A stretch of DNA of 9,121 nt from Bacteroidota bacterium (lineage in GTDB: Bacteria; Bacteroidota; Bacteroidia; Bacteroidales; PUMT01): assembly GCA_003567115.1 (NCBI GenBank), contig PXAP01000321.1, forward strand, positions 1 through 9,121, in the 5' to 3' direction. Below the pieces are notes generated by a model that worked only from the letters and a program-made list of their open reading frames with translations, searched no databases and was not told the origin of the DNA. This document shows, piece after piece, positions 1 through 6,612 of the stretch. Each line of letters opens with the position of its first letter. The stretch's first letter is position 1. The translations under genes and the position numbers were made by a program.

Positions 1-92
1 AAGTTGATTAATTACAATTGCTTTTTATTAAATTTACAGTCATTTGGGAAATAAATCCCCGATAATATAATAAAAAAACTACTAAATTAAGT

Positions 93-548
93 ATGGGCAG
101 ATCACAGGAAACTTTTAACAAAAAAGAAAAGGAAAAGAGAAAGCTTAAAAAAAAGAAAGAAAAGCTGCAAAGGAAGGAAGATCGTAAAGCAGACTCCCAG
201 AAAGGAAAGGGCCTTGAAGATATGCTGGCCTATGTTGATGAAGATGGTAACATCATCTCAACTCCCCCTGATCCAGGTAAAAAGAAGAAAATCAAGGCTG
301 AAGATATTGAAGTCGGTGTTTCAAAACAGAAAGAGCCTGATCCTGCCGATCTGATCAGAAAAGGCACGGTAACTTTTTTTAATCATTCCAAAGGTTACGG
401 CTTTATCAAAGACCATGAAACACAGGAAAGTGTCTTTGTACATATAAACGGCCTTACTGAACAGGTGGATGAAGGAGATAAGGTTTCATTTGAAGTTGAA
501 ATGGGGCAGAAAGGACCTAATGCTGTCAGGGTTAAGAAGTTACCGTAA
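93..548 (+). CDS. Cold-shock-domain protein with lysine-rich N-terminal extension
   Basis: The protein has 151 residues. The C-terminal part, about residues 90-150, is a cold-shock domain: it starts GTVTFF and carries the RNP1 motif KGYGFI at 100-105 and the RNP2 motif VFVH at 114-117. These aromatic and basic residues form the single-stranded nucleic-acid face in the CspA family, so a cytoplasmic RNA chaperone role is likely. A free-standing Csp is about 65-70 residues. Here about 85 residues precede the domain; residues 8-38 are almost all Lys, Glu and Arg and probably form a charged helix or disordered RNA-binding tail. I know this architecture from other Bacteroidota cold-shock proteins. 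The ATG at 93 follows AT-rich DNA without a Shine-Dalgarno sequence, as usual in this phylum. A weak promoter-like pair (TTG at 18-20, TTTG at 43-46) lies upstream. After the stop a 6-bp inverted repeat (551-556 / 569-574) lacks an adjacent T run. The gene appears monocistronic, 185 bases before the next gene. Confidence 0.93.
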   Translation: MGRSQETFNKKEKEKRKLKKKKEKLQRKEDRKADSQKGKGLEDMLAYVDEDGNIISTPPDPGKKKKIKAEDIEVGVSKQKEPDPADLIRKGTVTFFNHSKGYGFIKDHETQESVFVHINGLTEQVDEGDKVSFEVEMGQKGPNAVRVKKLP

Positions 549-733
549 GAAGTATTTTGTCTGTATATAATACTGTTTATAATATTAGTTCTATTTTTTA
601 ATCAACATGTTACCAGTCAATAATCCGGAAACCCATTTTTTCAATTCCGATGTAACTCGCCATGCTATAATAATTCTCATTTGTGCTAAAATTTTTAACA
701 TGACTCGTTTCATCTGAATATAATAATAATATC

Positions 734-1987
734 ATGGATAGAAGAAAATTCATCAAAAAATCAACTGCATCAGCTGCAGCTTTTACCGTGGTGCCCGCCT
801 GGGTGCTGGGCGGGAGAAACCATGTTGCTCCATCCGATCAGCTTACAAAGGGAATTATCGGCGTCGGTTCAATGGGGCGTGGACATATCGATTATGATGG
901 CACCCGGGTGGTGGCAATCTGCGATGTTGACACCAACCATATTAATCTGGCCAGAAAAGCTATCGGTTATCCGGTTAAAGAGTATCACGATTTTCGCGAA
1001 TTACTTCTAAACCGGGATGTAGACATTGCCCACATTGTAACTCCTCCCCACTGGCATGGAATAATGTGTGTGGAAGCTGCCAAAGCCGGAAAGGATATAT
1101 GGTGTGAAAAACCCATGACCCGTACAATTGGTGAAGGCCTCAGAGTTAAGGAGGCTGTCAGCCAATATGACCGTATTTTCCGGCTGAATACCTGGTTCCG
1201 TTTCCGTGGCAATTTTTACGGAATGGGAACAACGGTCCGTCCCATCAAAAAACTTGTAGATAGCGGGTTACTTGGCTGGCCCCTGAAGGTTACCGTAAAT
1301 GCAGCCACAGGCTTTGACTGGAAATTCCAGTGGGTGGGCAGGACTGATCTGGATGTACGGCCTGTACCTCCTGAACTGGATTATGACATGTGGCTCGGAC
1401 CCGCCCCGTTTAAATGGTATCATCCGCACAGGGTCCATGATACTTTCCGCGGATACTGGGATTATGACGGCGGTGGGCTCGGTGATATGGGACAGCATTA
1501 TCTGGACCCGGTACAGTATTTCCTTGGAAAGGACGAAACCAGTCCGGTTCGGGTTGATGTGGATGCTCCCACCCAGCATTATGACGCCGCAGGGACCTGG
1601 AGGCGGGTTGAGATGGTCTATGAAGACGGCTGTAAAATTATCCTGGATGGTGAAAATAAAGATAAGGACGCCGCATATATAGAAGGGCCAGAAGGAAAGC
1701 TATACCCGGGATTCCGTTCTGACATCCCCGATCTTCAAAGGAAGCTTGAAGAGTTTCCCGATCCTGAGCCCCAGGTTACTGATTTTTCCGATGCAGTAAG
1801 GAACAGGAAGAAATTTGCTCTTAACCATGATAACGGACACCGATCATGTACTATGGTTAATCTGGCTATAACAGCCCTCAGGTTAGGCCGGTCTGTGAAA
1901 TTTGACCCGGTTAGATATGAATTTCCCGGTGATCATGAGGCCAACCTTATGGTAAACCAGTATATAAGGGCTCCCTGGAGCATCTGA
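734..1987 (+). CDS. Gfo/Idh/MocA family oxidoreductase with Tat signal
   Basis: The 417-residue protein opens with a twin-arginine signal (RRKFIKK at 3-9, then an Ala-rich hydrophobic stretch to about residue 27), so it is probably folded with its cofactor and exported to the periplasm. The Rossmann fold follows: GVGSMGRG at 43-50 binds the dinucleotide, D64 ends the second strand, and EKP at 125-127 holds the lysine that is catalytic in this superfamily. The C-terminal alpha/beta domain has LDYDMWLGPAP at 215-225 and GGGLGDMGQHYLD at 246-258, where D251 and H255 match the usual Asp/His active-site positions. Family members oxidise or reduce sugar hydroxyls with NAD(P). Some are retaining NAD-dependent glycosidases and some make 3-keto sugars. 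The exact substrate cannot be read here. It is the first gene of a same-strand block, 42 bases before the DUF4954 gene. I saw no convincing promoter in 549-733. Confidence 0.93.
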   Translation: MDRRKFIKKSTASAAAFTVVPAWVLGGRNHVAPSDQLTKGIIGVGSMGRGHIDYDGTRVVAICDVDTNHINLARKAIGYPVKEYHDFRELLLNRDVDIAHIVTPPHWHGIMCVEAAKAGKDIWCEKPMTRTIGEGLRVKEAVSQYDRIFRLNTWFRFRGNFYGMGTTVRPIKKLVDSGLLGWPLKVTVNAATGFDWKFQWVGRTDLDVRPVPPELDYDMWLGPAPFKWYHPHRVHDTFRGYWDYDGGGLGDMGQHYLDPVQYFLGKDETSPVRVDVDAPTQHYDAAGTWRRVEMVYEDGCKIILDGENKDKDAAYIEGPEGKLYPGFRSDIPDLQRKLEEFPDPEPQVTDFSDAVRNRKKFALNHDNGHRSCTMVNLAITALRLGRSVKFDPVRYEFPGDHEANLMVNQYIRAPWSI

Positions 1988-2029
1988 TCAGAATATTGAT
2001 AGTATTATTGGTCATCAAAAACATATGTA

Positions 2030-4243
2030 ATGCCAAAGGTTACCGTTATTATCCCCGGGAGCCCTGAACAGGATTTTATCCCACATGAATACCTGCAAGA
2101 GGGAACGGGGCAGTATGACATCCGGAATATGCAATCCGTGTGGCCGGCGGACCGGTGGAGGAACCTCCGCTCGGATGAGGTGGAGATACTGGTGAAAAAC
2201 CAGAACACTGCCGGTAACTGGGATGATATACTGGTAACGGATTGCTTCGATCCTTCACTGATAAGGAATAACAGGTTTTTCGGACTGGTGCGCATAGGGA
2301 GTGTCAGGGATATAATGCTCAGGCATCACGATCTGAGACTTTCTGCAGGCATCACCAACAGCCTTGTTGTCAGCTGCGATATAGGAGATGATACGGCCAT
2401 ACATAATGTTGAGTACCTGTCCCATTATATTGTGGGTGATCGTTGCATCCTTTTCAATATAATGGAAATGAATACTACTGACCATGCAAAGTTTGGCAAC
2501 GGCATAATAAAGGATGGAGAACCTGAAGAGGTAAGGGTTTGGCTTGACATTATGAATGAGGCCGGTGCAAGGCAGGTAATGCCTTTTGACGGCATGATAA
2601 CCGCTGATGCCTGGATATGGGCAAAGTACAGGGAGGATAAGGCTTTGCAGAATAATCTCAGGGAGATTACCCAAAACAGTTTCGATTCACGCAGGGGGTA
2701 CTATGGCACCATAGGGAATGAATGCGTAATAAAAAATTCACACACCTTAAAGGATGTCAAGGTTGGTGCAGGGTGTTATATCAAAGGTGCAAATAAAATT
2801 AAAAACATAACCGTCAACTCTTCTCAAGAGGAACCCACGCAGATAGGAGAAGGTGTGGAGCTGGTAAACGGGATTATAGGGTACGGCTGCCGTATCTTCT
2901 ATGGCTGCAAGGCAGTCAGGTTTGTCCTGGGGGACAATTCAAACCTGAAATACGGGGCCCGTTTGCTTAACTCATTTTTGGGTGACAATTCAACTGTTTC
3001 ATGTTGCGAGGTTCTCAATAATCTTATTTTTCCGGCTCATGAGCAACATCACAACAACTCTTTTCTGGTTGCTTCCGTGGTAATGGGACAAAGCAATATT
3101 GCAGCGGGGGCGACTATAGGATCAAATCACAACAGTCGTGCCAACGATAATGAGTTGGTCGCAGGCCGCGGATTCTGGCCCGGACTCTGCATCAGCATTA
3201 AACACTCCAGCCGTTTTGCCTCCTTCACCCTTATTTCAAAGGCTGATTATCCTGCCGAGATGGATATACCCCTGCCTTTTGCACTTGTCAGCAATAATGT
3301 AGCTCTCGACAGGCTCGAGGTGATGCCCGCATTCTGGTGGATGCACAATATGTATGCTCTGGAAAGGAACTCCAGGAAATTTGTGGAGAGGGACAAAAGA
3401 TTGAGAAAAACCCAGAATATCGAATTTGATGCTCTGGCTCCCGATACCGCTGAAGAGATATTTGCCGCGCTCCGGCTGCTGGAATCATGGACTGCCAGGG
3501 CTGCGCTCCGGGAAAAAGGGGTGCAGTCGGATAATTTATCAGATCATGAACTGGCAGAACATGGCAGGGAGCTGCTTGCAGGCAGGGAAGAGATGATCAG
3601 CGGACTGGAAATCAGGGGTGAGGGGATGGAGAGATCCCGGCGCAGGGTGATCATCCTTAAAGCATACCGTGCCTATCATGCTTATCTCGACATGCTTCAC
3701 CACTACGCTGTAAAGAATATGGCCGGGTATATGGAGGCTCATCCATCGGCGAATTTCACGGAGATGTGTGAGAGCCTTTCGGCGGAAAGGGAAATGTCAT
3801 GGGTAAATGTCGGTGGACAATTGATGCCGGAAAGGGAGCTGGACTTGTTGTGTTCCGATATTGGCAGGGGGAAACTGGGATCGTGGGAAGATATTCATGA
3901 CAGGTACGATCAACTTTGGGATGAATACGAGCTTTCAAAGCAGAAGCATGCTTATGCAACCCTCTGCGCCCTTTACAATAAAGAAAACCTGACCTATGAT
4001 ATATGGAACAAAGCCCTTGCCAGGGCTATGGGAATCCAGCAGTACATTTATGACCAGGTCTATCTTTCGAGGAAAAAGGACTTTGAAAACCCCTTCAGGA
4101 TTATGATCTATCGCAACGAGGATGAGATGAAATCGGTAATGGGGTCAATTGAGGATAATGACTTTATAATCCGTATCAGGGAGGAGATTACCCGGTACAG
4201 GGAACTGCTTGTGTCACTAAGGCAACATGTCATTGAAACTTAA
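2030..4243 (+). CDS. DUF4954 family left-handed beta-helix protein, function unknown
   Basis: The 737-residue protein resembles the Bacteroidota family DUF4954. Family-like features are the N-terminal segment around WRNLRSDEVEIL (about residues 43-54), followed by a long run of short Ile/Val/Gly/Asn/Asp-rich turns (about 85-415, e.g. SCDIGDDTAIHNVEYLSHYIVGD) that reads as an irregular hexapeptide left-handed beta-helix like that of LpxA/GlmU-type acyl- and nucleotidyltransferases. Conspicuous polar clusters are AHEQHHNNS at 336-344 and GSNHNS at 364-369, which could be catalytic or substrate-binding. Residues from about 440 to the end are mostly helical and charged. I see no signal peptide or membrane segment, so it is probably cytoplasmic. 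No activity is known to me for this family; acyl or sugar transfer is only an analogy. The ATG at 2030 follows an A-rich stretch; M34 (2129) is an alternative start just before the recognisable homology. The next gene begins within about 30 bases of the stop, or overlaps it. Confidence 0.85.
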   Translation: MPKVTVIIPGSPEQDFIPHEYLQEGTGQYDIRNMQSVWPADRWRNLRSDEVEILVKNQNTAGNWDDILVTDCFDPSLIRNNRFFGLVRIGSVRDIMLRHHDLRLSAGITNSLVVSCDIGDDTAIHNVEYLSHYIVGDRCILFNIMEMNTTDHAKFGNGIIKDGEPEEVRVWLDIMNEAGARQVMPFDGMITADAWIWAKYREDKALQNNLREITQNSFDSRRGYYGTIGNECVIKNSHTLKDVKVGAGCYIKGANKIKNITVNSSQEEPTQIGEGVELVNGIIGYGCRIFYGCKAVRFVLGDNSNLKYGARLLNSFLGDNSTVSCCEVLNNLIFPAHEQHHNNSFLVASVVMGQSNIAAGATIGSNHNSRANDNELVAGRGFWPGLCISIKHSSRFASFTLISKADYPAEMDIPLPFALVSNNVALDRLEVMPAFWWMHNMYALERNSRKFVERDKRLRKTQNIEFDALAPDTAEEIFAALRLLESWTARAALREKGVQSDNLSDHELAEHGRELLAGREEMISGLEIRGEGMERSRRRVIILKAYRAYHAYLDMLHHYAVKNMAGYMEAHPSANFTEMCESLSAEREMSWVNVGGQLMPERELDLLCSDIGRGKLGSWEDIHDRYDQLWDEYELSKQKHAYATLCALYNKENLTYDIWNKALARAMGIQQYIYDQVYLSRKKDFENPFRIMIYRNEDEMKSVMGSIEDNDFIIRIREEITRYRELLVSLRQHVIET

Positions 4244-4274
4244 GGGTATCTTTTCCCTCTGTATAGTTGAAAAA

Positions 4275-5270
4275 ATGTCTGAATTAAATCACCCAATTAT
4301 GAAATACAGAAAATTCGGAAGGACAAACTGGAAAGTCAGTGAAATAGGATATGGTATGTGGGGAATGGGGGGATGGACCGGATCGGATGATGCAGAGTCT
4401 ATGGAATCACTGCAACTGGCTGTTAATAAAGGCTGTAATTTCTTTGATTCTGCCTGGGGCTATGGCGCCGGCAAGAGTGACAAATTGCTTGGCGAGCTTG
4501 TAAGAGCCAATAGCGGAAAAAAAATATACATGGCCACCAAGATACCTCCCGGGAATTTTAAATGGCCCAGCAAAAGGGAATACAGTCTGGACGACTGCTT
4601 TCCGCCTGACCATATTGAAGAGTATGTTGATAAGAGCCTCTCCGCTGCCGGAGTCGGTTCGTTTGATCTTATGCAGCTCCATACCTGGGAGGATCTGTGG
4701 CTTGAAGATGACAGGTGGATAAACAAGATGCAGGATCTGAAATCGCAGGGCCTGTTTCATGCCATTGGCATAAGCATTAACCGCTGGGAACCATGGAACG
4801 GAGTGAAAGCGGTAAAGAGCGGACTGATTGACAGTGTACAGGTTATTTATAATATTTTTGACCAGAACCCCAAAGATGAACTTTTCCCGGCCTGCCGCGA
4901 ACATGATGTTGCCGTGATTGCCAGGGTTCCCTTTGATGAGGGTTCCCTTACCGGCAACCTGACCCTTGACAGCGAATGGCCGGAGGGGGACTGGAGGAAT
5001 ACCTACTTTGTGCCTGAAAACCTTGCTTCCAGTGTTGAACATGCCAACCGGCTCAAGCCACTGGTTCCGGAAGGAATGACCATGGCCGAAATGGCTCTCA
5101 GGTTCATTCTTGCCGAGCCGACAGTAAGTACCATTATTCCCGGGATGAGAAAACCTCACCATGTTAAATCAAATCTGGCCGCCAGTGATAAAGGTCCGCT
5201 TGATCGCGAACTTGTAAAAGAACTTGAAAAGCACCGCTGGGACAGGGAGCCTGCCGAATGGTCCCAGTAA
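4275..5270 (+). CDS. Aldo/keto reductase
   Basis: From the ATG at 4275 the protein has 331 residues, normal for the family. It begins with the typical MKYRKFGRTNWKVSEIGYG and reads as a (beta/alpha)8 barrel. The catalytic tetrad is visible: D58 in FFDS, Y63 in WGYG, K89 in ATKI and H136 in MQLH. Near the C-terminus TVSTIIPGMRKPHHV matches the family's NADP-phosphate-binding region. It probably reduces or oxidises a carbonyl/alcohol on a sugar or related compound with NADP(H) in the cytoplasm; no export signal is seen. Start choice: the frame is open back to an ATG at 4227, which would overlap the DUF4954 gene by 17 bases, but the extra 16 residues have no family similarity and 4275 is preceded by GTTGAAAAA, a typical A-rich Bacteroidota start context. 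M9 (4299) is also possible. It is the last gene of the oxidoreductase block. Confidence 0.92.
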   Translation: MSELNHPIMKYRKFGRTNWKVSEIGYGMWGMGGWTGSDDAESMESLQLAVNKGCNFFDSAWGYGAGKSDKLLGELVRANSGKKIYMATKIPPGNFKWPSKREYSLDDCFPPDHIEEYVDKSLSAAGVGSFDLMQLHTWEDLWLEDDRWINKMQDLKSQGLFHAIGISINRWEPWNGVKAVKSGLIDSVQVIYNIFDQNPKDELFPACREHDVAVIARVPFDEGSLTGNLTLDSEWPEGDWRNTYFVPENLASSVEHANRLKPLVPEGMTMAEMALRFILAEPTVSTIIPGMRKPHHVKSNLAASDKGPLDRELVKELEKHRWDREPAEWSQ

Positions 5271-5369
5271 ACGGCCCTTTTGCTGCTGTCACCTGACAGG
5301 TAATTATCTGCAGGGCAAACCCGGAGTATTGCTTAATTACAAGGGTAGCAGGTCTTAGTTGGTGTTGAA

Positions 5370-5422
5370 AGGGATTAACAGCTAAAAGCAGAAGGGCAGG
5401 GCTGTCCCGGTTGTTAATTCCT
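5370..5422. terminator. Hairpin between convergent genes, candidate bidirectional 3' end
   Basis: Bases 5370-5382 can pair with 5410-5422 over 13 positions (11 Watson-Crick, 2 G-T), leaving a 27-base GC-rich loop. It lies between the ends of the aldo/keto reductase (5270) and the opposite-strand DUF1080 gene (5458), the right place to end both transcripts. Neither side has a T run, so it is not a textbook intrinsic terminator; it may instead protect 3' ends. A second, looser nested inverted repeat (GCCCT 5274-5278 / AGGGC 5312-5316, with CTGTC/GACAG inside) lies nearer the reductase stop. Confidence 0.4.
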
Positions 5423-5457
5423 GTAGCGATCAGTTAATCTTTATATCCGGTGTGTTA

Positions 5458-6177
5458 TTATATCTCCCTGAACCTGATGTTTCTTATTGCTCCCGTGGTT
5501 ACCCAGGTGGCTATTCCCAGAGGCCTGGAGAGGCTTACTTCTGACCGTACGGAAAAGGTGTGGCCCTCTGTTGGAACGGTAACCACTTCCTCATTGTCAA
5601 TGAAACAGCGTATTGATCTGTTGTCGACAATGACCCTGATATTATACCAGCGACCGTTTTGAAAGGGGATCATGTTGGTGGTGAAATTCTCTGAAGCATC
5701 CTGCCCGTCGATGCTGCTTATGCCTACAAGCATTCCTCCCCACCCCCCCGTAATAAGGGTGCAATGCTCGTCCTCTACCGGAAAGGTAAGTCCGCAAAAA
5801 AAATCATTACCGTCAACCCGCATTGCGTCAAGGGATATTTCATAGTTTGTGACCGGGAATTCCTTTGTCCATGTAATGCCTGTGGCGCCATCGCCGAAAT
5901 TGAGAATTATGGAGGAGTCTCTTACTGAAACCGGGCCCTGCGGACCGAAATTGGTTATTTCCCATCCGTCAAGGGTGTGGCCGTTAAAAAGAGGCCGCCA
6001 GCCTTTGGAATCCGGTTCAGCCTTTAGTCCCACTGCACTTAATTCATGCTGTTGAACAGTCCGTTCCTGCTCTTCTTCAAGACGTTCAAGTATGTAAATC
6101 ATTGCAAGGGCAAGTGCAATTATAAGCATTGCTCCCATAATCAGTACTACAGGATAGAAGTTTTTCGACTGCTTCAT
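5458..6177 (-). CDS. Membrane-anchored DUF1080 (3-keto-disaccharide hydrolase-like) protein
   Basis: The 239-residue protein has a hydrophobic segment at about residues 9-30, followed by a charged stretch (ERLEEEQER). This looks like a signal anchor with the rest in the periplasm; no lipobox cysteine is visible. From about residue 60 it matches DUF1080 (Pfam 3keto-disac_hyd): LFNGHTLDGW at 63-72 is the hallmark, followed by a concanavalin-like beta-sandwich pattern and the late motif GRWYNIRVIVDNRSIRCFIDNEEVV, split by the usual turn. Family members act on 3-keto-glycosides, breaking the glycosidic bond after a Gfo/Idh/MocA-type dehydrogenase oxidises the sugar. That chemistry fits the oxidoreductases on the other side of the convergent intergenic segment. 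Substrate and activity are unproven here. A run of seven C on the + strand (5743-5749; G7 in the coding strand) lies in a Gly-Gly-Trp-Gly-Gly segment. The start at 6177 is the only one that includes the anchor. Confidence 0.85.
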   Translation of the reverse strand: MKQSKNFYPVVLIMGAMLIIALALAMIYILERLEEEQERTVQQHELSAVGLKAEPDSKGWRPLFNGHTLDGWEITNFGPQGPVSVRDSSIILNFGDGATGITWTKEFPVTNYEISLDAMRVDGNDFFCGLTFPVEDEHCTLITGGWGGMLVGISSIDGQDASENFTTNMIPFQNGRWYNIRVIVDNRSIRCFIDNEEVVTVPTEGHTFSVRSEVSLSRPLGIATWVTTGAIRNIRFREI

Positions 6178-6227
6178 ATTTGGAATTTTATGATAATTCC
6201 TTATACAACATGATAAACCGGTTAAAG

Positions 6228-6241
6228 TTACAAATTTGTAA
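6228..6241. repeat. 14-base perfect palindrome TTACAAATTTGTAA
   Basis: The sequence TTACAAATTTGTAA is its own reverse complement. With one extra A it extends to AAAGTT...AACTTT on the two sides, and a run of T follows on the + strand from 6246. It lies about 50 bases upstream of the DUF1080 start. Its centre CAAATTTG also matches five of six informative positions of the Bacteroidota -7 box on either strand. It could be an operator or a promoter part; a dyad-symmetric regulator site is the simplest reading. Confidence 0.4.
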
Positions 6242-6338
6242 AACTTTTTTTTTCATGAACACTTGAAAAATAAAAAAATATTGTAACTTGATTTCTGAAT
6301 GCATTTTAGCTTGACAGGGGGTATTTATCTATTGTATG

Positions 6339-6346
6339 CAAAGCTA
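6339..6346 (-). promoter_or_regulatory. Candidate -7 box for the DUF1080 gene
   Basis: On the minus strand this reads TAGCTTTG, a full match to the Bacteroidota -7 consensus TAnnTTTG. It would give a leader of roughly 155 bases before the start at 6177. No TTTG or TTG is seen at the expected -33 distance, so the call is tentative. The box overlaps the minus-strand copy of the TTGCATACA motif. Confidence 0.3.
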
Positions 6347-6415
6347 AAAGACCGAATTACAGAGAAATAACCTGATTAGAATTTGAAAAAACAGATAAAA
6401 TATATTGGCTCATTG

Positions 6416-6472
6416 ATTGAAGGTTAGTGCAAGAAAAAATTAGTTTTTGCACACCCCCTTCTGCCCTTCAAT
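6416..6472. repeat. Nested inverted repeat (two-tier stem-loop)
   Basis: The outer arms ATTGAAGG (6416-6423) and CCTTCAAT (6465-6472) pair perfectly. Inside them GTGCAA (6427-6432) pairs with TTGCAC (6447-6452), extended by one G-T and two A-T pairs to a nine-pair stem with an eight-base loop. A 12-base C-rich strand (6453-6464) separates the inner and outer right arms. It lies upstream of the AraC promoter and upstream of the candidate minus-strand promoter, so it is not obviously part of either leader. It may be a protein-binding cruciform or a small RNA. Confidence 0.4.
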
Positions 6473-6504
6473 GAAGCCGGGGACGATTACATGTATTGCA
6501 TACA

Positions 6505-6536
6505 TTTGCAAATCACATTAGCATGCCATATATTTG
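6505..6536 (+). promoter_or_regulatory. Bacteroidota-type promoter for the AraC gene
   Basis: TTTG at 6505-6508, a 20-base spacer, then TATATTTG at 6529-6536 match both elements of the Bacteroidota primary-sigma consensus (TTTG, 19-21 bases, TAnnTTTG). Transcription would start near 6543, about 70 bases before the ATG at 6613. A second full -7 match, TACATTTG, overlaps the -33 at 6501-6508 but lacks its own upstream element. The small palindromes at 6491-6513 overlap the -33 and could be operators. Confidence 0.55.
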
Positions 6537-6612
6537 TTAAAAGGTGCGATTAGCTTAACAGTCAATGAGAATGGAATCAGGAGTGATTGCCTGGTAAAAT
6601 GAAACGCAAACC

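Larger units (their letters stand above)
6178..6612. other. Divergent intergenic region with promoters and palindromes, no gene
   Basis: These 435 AT-rich bases separate the divergent DUF1080 and AraC genes. I found no supportable coding sequence. From left to right they hold a 14-base palindrome (6228-6241), a minus-strand -7-like box (6339-6346), a nested inverted repeat (6416-6472), tandem small palindromes (ATGTAT-tgc-ATACAT at 6491-6505, ATTTGCAAAT at 6504-6513, GCATGC at 6521-6526), and a plus-strand promoter match (6505-6536). The nine-base motif TTGCATACA occurs once toward each gene: on the minus strand at 6341-6333 and on the plus strand at 6496-6504. The organisation suggests regulation of both genes from one region. 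Confidence 0.6.

Noticed and set aside
551..574. Inverted repeat AGTATT/AATACT after the cold-shock gene as a terminator
   Set aside because: The stem is six A/T-rich pairs with no T run directly after it; too weak to call.
4407..5162. Long minus-strand open frame of 251 codons opposite the aldo/keto reductase
   Set aside because: It lies wholly inside a gene with clear catalytic motifs, and its translation shows no recognisable domain; it is a shadow frame.
6311..6340. TTGACA followed at 18 bases by TATGCA, resembling an E. coli-type promoter
   Set aside because: The -10 match is only three of six and the host looks like Bacteroidota, whose primary sigma uses different elements.
6299..6370. 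Open frame of 23 codons in the divergent intergenic region
   Set aside because: It is very short, without recognisable features, and overlaps promoter-like and palindromic elements.
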